Position numbers and translations under genes: made by a program. From Hydrogenothermaceae bacterium (lineage in GTDB: Bacteria > Aquificota > Aquificia > Aquificales > Hydrogenothermaceae): a DNA stretch of 64,000 nucleotides. The DNA lies in the NCBI GenBank assembly GCA_015519975.1, contig WIAL01000006.1, forward strand, positions 1-64,000. The letters run 5' to 3'. Numbering within the stretch: position 1 is the first letter of the stretch; each line of letters opens with the position of its first letter. Below, piece by piece: positions 62,860 to 64,000 of this stretch. The notes beneath the pieces were generated by a model. The model ran no database searches, had not been told where the DNA came from, and worked only from the letters and a program-made list of their open reading frames with translations.

Positions 62860-63585
62860 TTGAAATTTGTATTTATAATTGAAGATAAAAATGATTTGCC
62901 TCTGGTTGAAATTATAAAAGAAAACACCAAACACAAAAACATTGAATTTCTAATTTATACAATAGACGAAAGTTTAAAAGAAGAGAGTTTTAAATTTATC
63001 TCCTCAAATTTAGAAGAAACAATTAAGGAAATCTTAGAAGAAGAAGATCCTTACTTAATTATCTTACATAAGAAAAAAGTAGACCCATTTATAAGCATAA
63101 TATCAAAACCAGAATACATAAAAATCTTAGATAAATTTAAAAAAGCAAACTTTTTATTCTTAGACGAAAATGCAAAAAAAATAGAAAAAGTAGGGGTTAT
63201 TATAGATTTTGAAGAGGACGTTGATTATACACAGTTCTTAAAAGAAGCATATGAAATATCATCAATATTAGATGGTGAACCTGAATTTATATTTTCTTTC
63301 TATGAAGAATATTATGAAATGGCATTAATAAAAACTCATACTGAAGAAGAAGCTAAAGATATAATAAATCAAATGAGACAGGAAAAAGTGGAATTAATAA
63401 AGACGAAACTTGCCACTGCCCTTGATGGAAAACCTGCCAAATTAAAAATTTTAAGTGGGGATCCAAAAAAGAGAATTCCACTTTATCTTCACGAAAATAA
63501 ATTTGATCTTGCTATATTATCTCACAATACAAACCATTTGGATAATTATGTTTCAAACATAGAAATATCTATAGCAATAATATAA
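62860..63585 (+). CDS. UspA-like protein
   Basis: 241 residues. The second half (KKIEKVGVIIDFEEDVD to ILSHNTNHLDNYVSNIEISIAI) resembles a universal stress protein domain. The ATP-binding glycine loop G-x2-G-x9-G-S is not obvious, so it is probably a non-nucleotide form. The first half is a degenerate repeat of the same fold. TTG start behind AGGGGG, 11 bases after the previous gene and 12 bases before the transporter gene, so one operon. Confidence 0.6.
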   Translation: MKFVFIIEDKNDLPLVEIIKENTKHKNIEFLIYTIDESLKEESFKFISSNLEETIKEILEEEDPYLIILHKKKVDPFISIISKPEYIKILDKFKKANFLFLDENAKKIEKVGVIIDFEEDVDYTQFLKEAYEISSILDGEPEFIFSFYEEYYEMALIKTHTEEEAKDIINQMRQEKVELIKTKLATALDGKPAKLKILSGDPKKRIPLYLHENKFDLAILSHNTNHLDNYVSNIEISIAII

Positions 63586-63597
63586 AGGGGATAGATA

Positions 63598-64000
63598 ATG
63601 GAGCATCATACACTACTTGAAGTTTTTGGAATTCCTGTAAATCATACAATGCTTTTCTGGCTTTCGGTAGCAATTTTTGTTGGTACCTATGCAATGATTG
63701 TTGCTGAAAAGTTTTTTCATAGGGTCCCAGCTGCACTGTTTGGTGGTTTTTTAGCTGTATTTATAGGTCTTTTATCCCCAAAAATAGCATGGGAATCTAT
63801 TGACCACAACACTATATTTTTACTTCTTGGAATGATGGTAATAGTTTCTGTATTAATTGAAAGTGGTTTTTTCTCCATTTTATCTTTAAAAGCACTTCAA
63901 ATAACAAAAGGTGATCCTTTAAAAATATTAGTAGTTTTCACTCTTTTAACGGGGGTTTTATCTGCATTTTTAGATAACGTTACTACAGTTTTATTCATGA
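63598..64000 (+). CDS. NhaD/ArsB-type ion transporter, 5' part
   Basis: The first 134 residues are visible and the frame runs off the right edge. Hydrophobic with membrane segments at about residues 17-40, 46-62 and 69-92. The start is ATG behind AAGGGG. The segment GVLSAFLDNVTTVLFM is the conserved ion-site motif of NhaD/ArsB/DASS-type carriers, with Asp and Asn in the unwound helix. The substrate may be Na+/H+ or arsenite. Follows the UspA-like gene, a frequent partner of transporters. Confidence 0.85.
   Translation, partial: MEHHTLLEVFGIPVNHTMLFWLSVAIFVGTYAMIVAEKFFHRVPAALFGGFLAVFIGLLSPKIAWESIDHNTIFLLLGMMVIVSVLIESGFFSILSLKALQITKGDPLKILVVFTLLTGVLSAFLDNVTTVLFM

Overview
The window is a compact, AT-rich bacterial chromosome segment. 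Genes are packed with 1-20 base overlaps, and starts use ATG, TTG or GTG behind strong AGGAGG-type ribosome sites. The gene set points to a chemolithoautotrophic member of the Aquificota, most likely Hydrogenothermaceae (Sulfurihydrogenibium-like): reductive TCA cycle enzymes, five-subunit-type 2-oxoacid:ferredoxin oxidoreductases with the extra epsilon-like subunit, a DAB inorganic-carbon pump, futalosine-pathway menaquinone synthesis and inositol-phosphate synthase. The species call is inference. No rRNA, tRNA, insertion sequence or CRISPR array was seen.

Layout. 1-4499: a truncated lipoyl synthase, a CoA-binding protein, a coiled-coil membrane protein, GTP cyclohydrolase I interrupted by a LAGLIDADG intein, QueE, and inositol-phosphate synthase. 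4549-28788: the carbon-fixation block. It holds two paralogous 2-oxoacid:ferredoxin oxidoreductase clusters (4605-7990 and 14884-19015) on either side of a dabB-x-dabA-hemerythrin operon, followed by korAB and by an mdh-fumarase-sucCD operon in which a Uma2-type nuclease gene sits between the two fumarase subunits. Intrinsic terminators close most of these operons. A 15-bp dyad (TNNAAC-N3-GTTNNA) recurs at the promoter regions of the central-carbon operons and is the best candidate for a shared, undescribed control element.

28806-38160: YgfZ, a KamA-like radical SAM enzyme, a CDF metal exporter, an encapsulin with a tandem ferritin-like cargo protein, a PhnD-PAS-GAF-GGDEF-EAL signalling protein apparently split by a -1 frame change at an A7 run, and MqnE. 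38219-54466: housekeeping genes (RluA-type, LptF/G-type, PheA, PyrK, antiporter, NrdR, HemL, LpxL-type, Nudix, DASS, Hom, Dcd-like, ElbB, AtpC, TrmN6-like) with a HEPN/MNT pair wedged between hom and the DASS transporter. 54468-59897: a five-gene overlapping operon that joins an NtrBC-type two-component system to envelope genes. 59952-61509: thiC under a TPP riboswitch with its own terminator. The window ends with ThpR, a Bax-inhibitor-like protein, a UspA-like protein and the start of an NhaD/ArsB-type transporter.

Together the genes describe CO2 uptake (DAB), CO2 fixation (KOR/POR and the reductive TCA enzymes), and handling of oxygen and iron (hemerythrin, encapsulin-ferritin) to protect oxygen-sensitive iron-sulfur enzymes.
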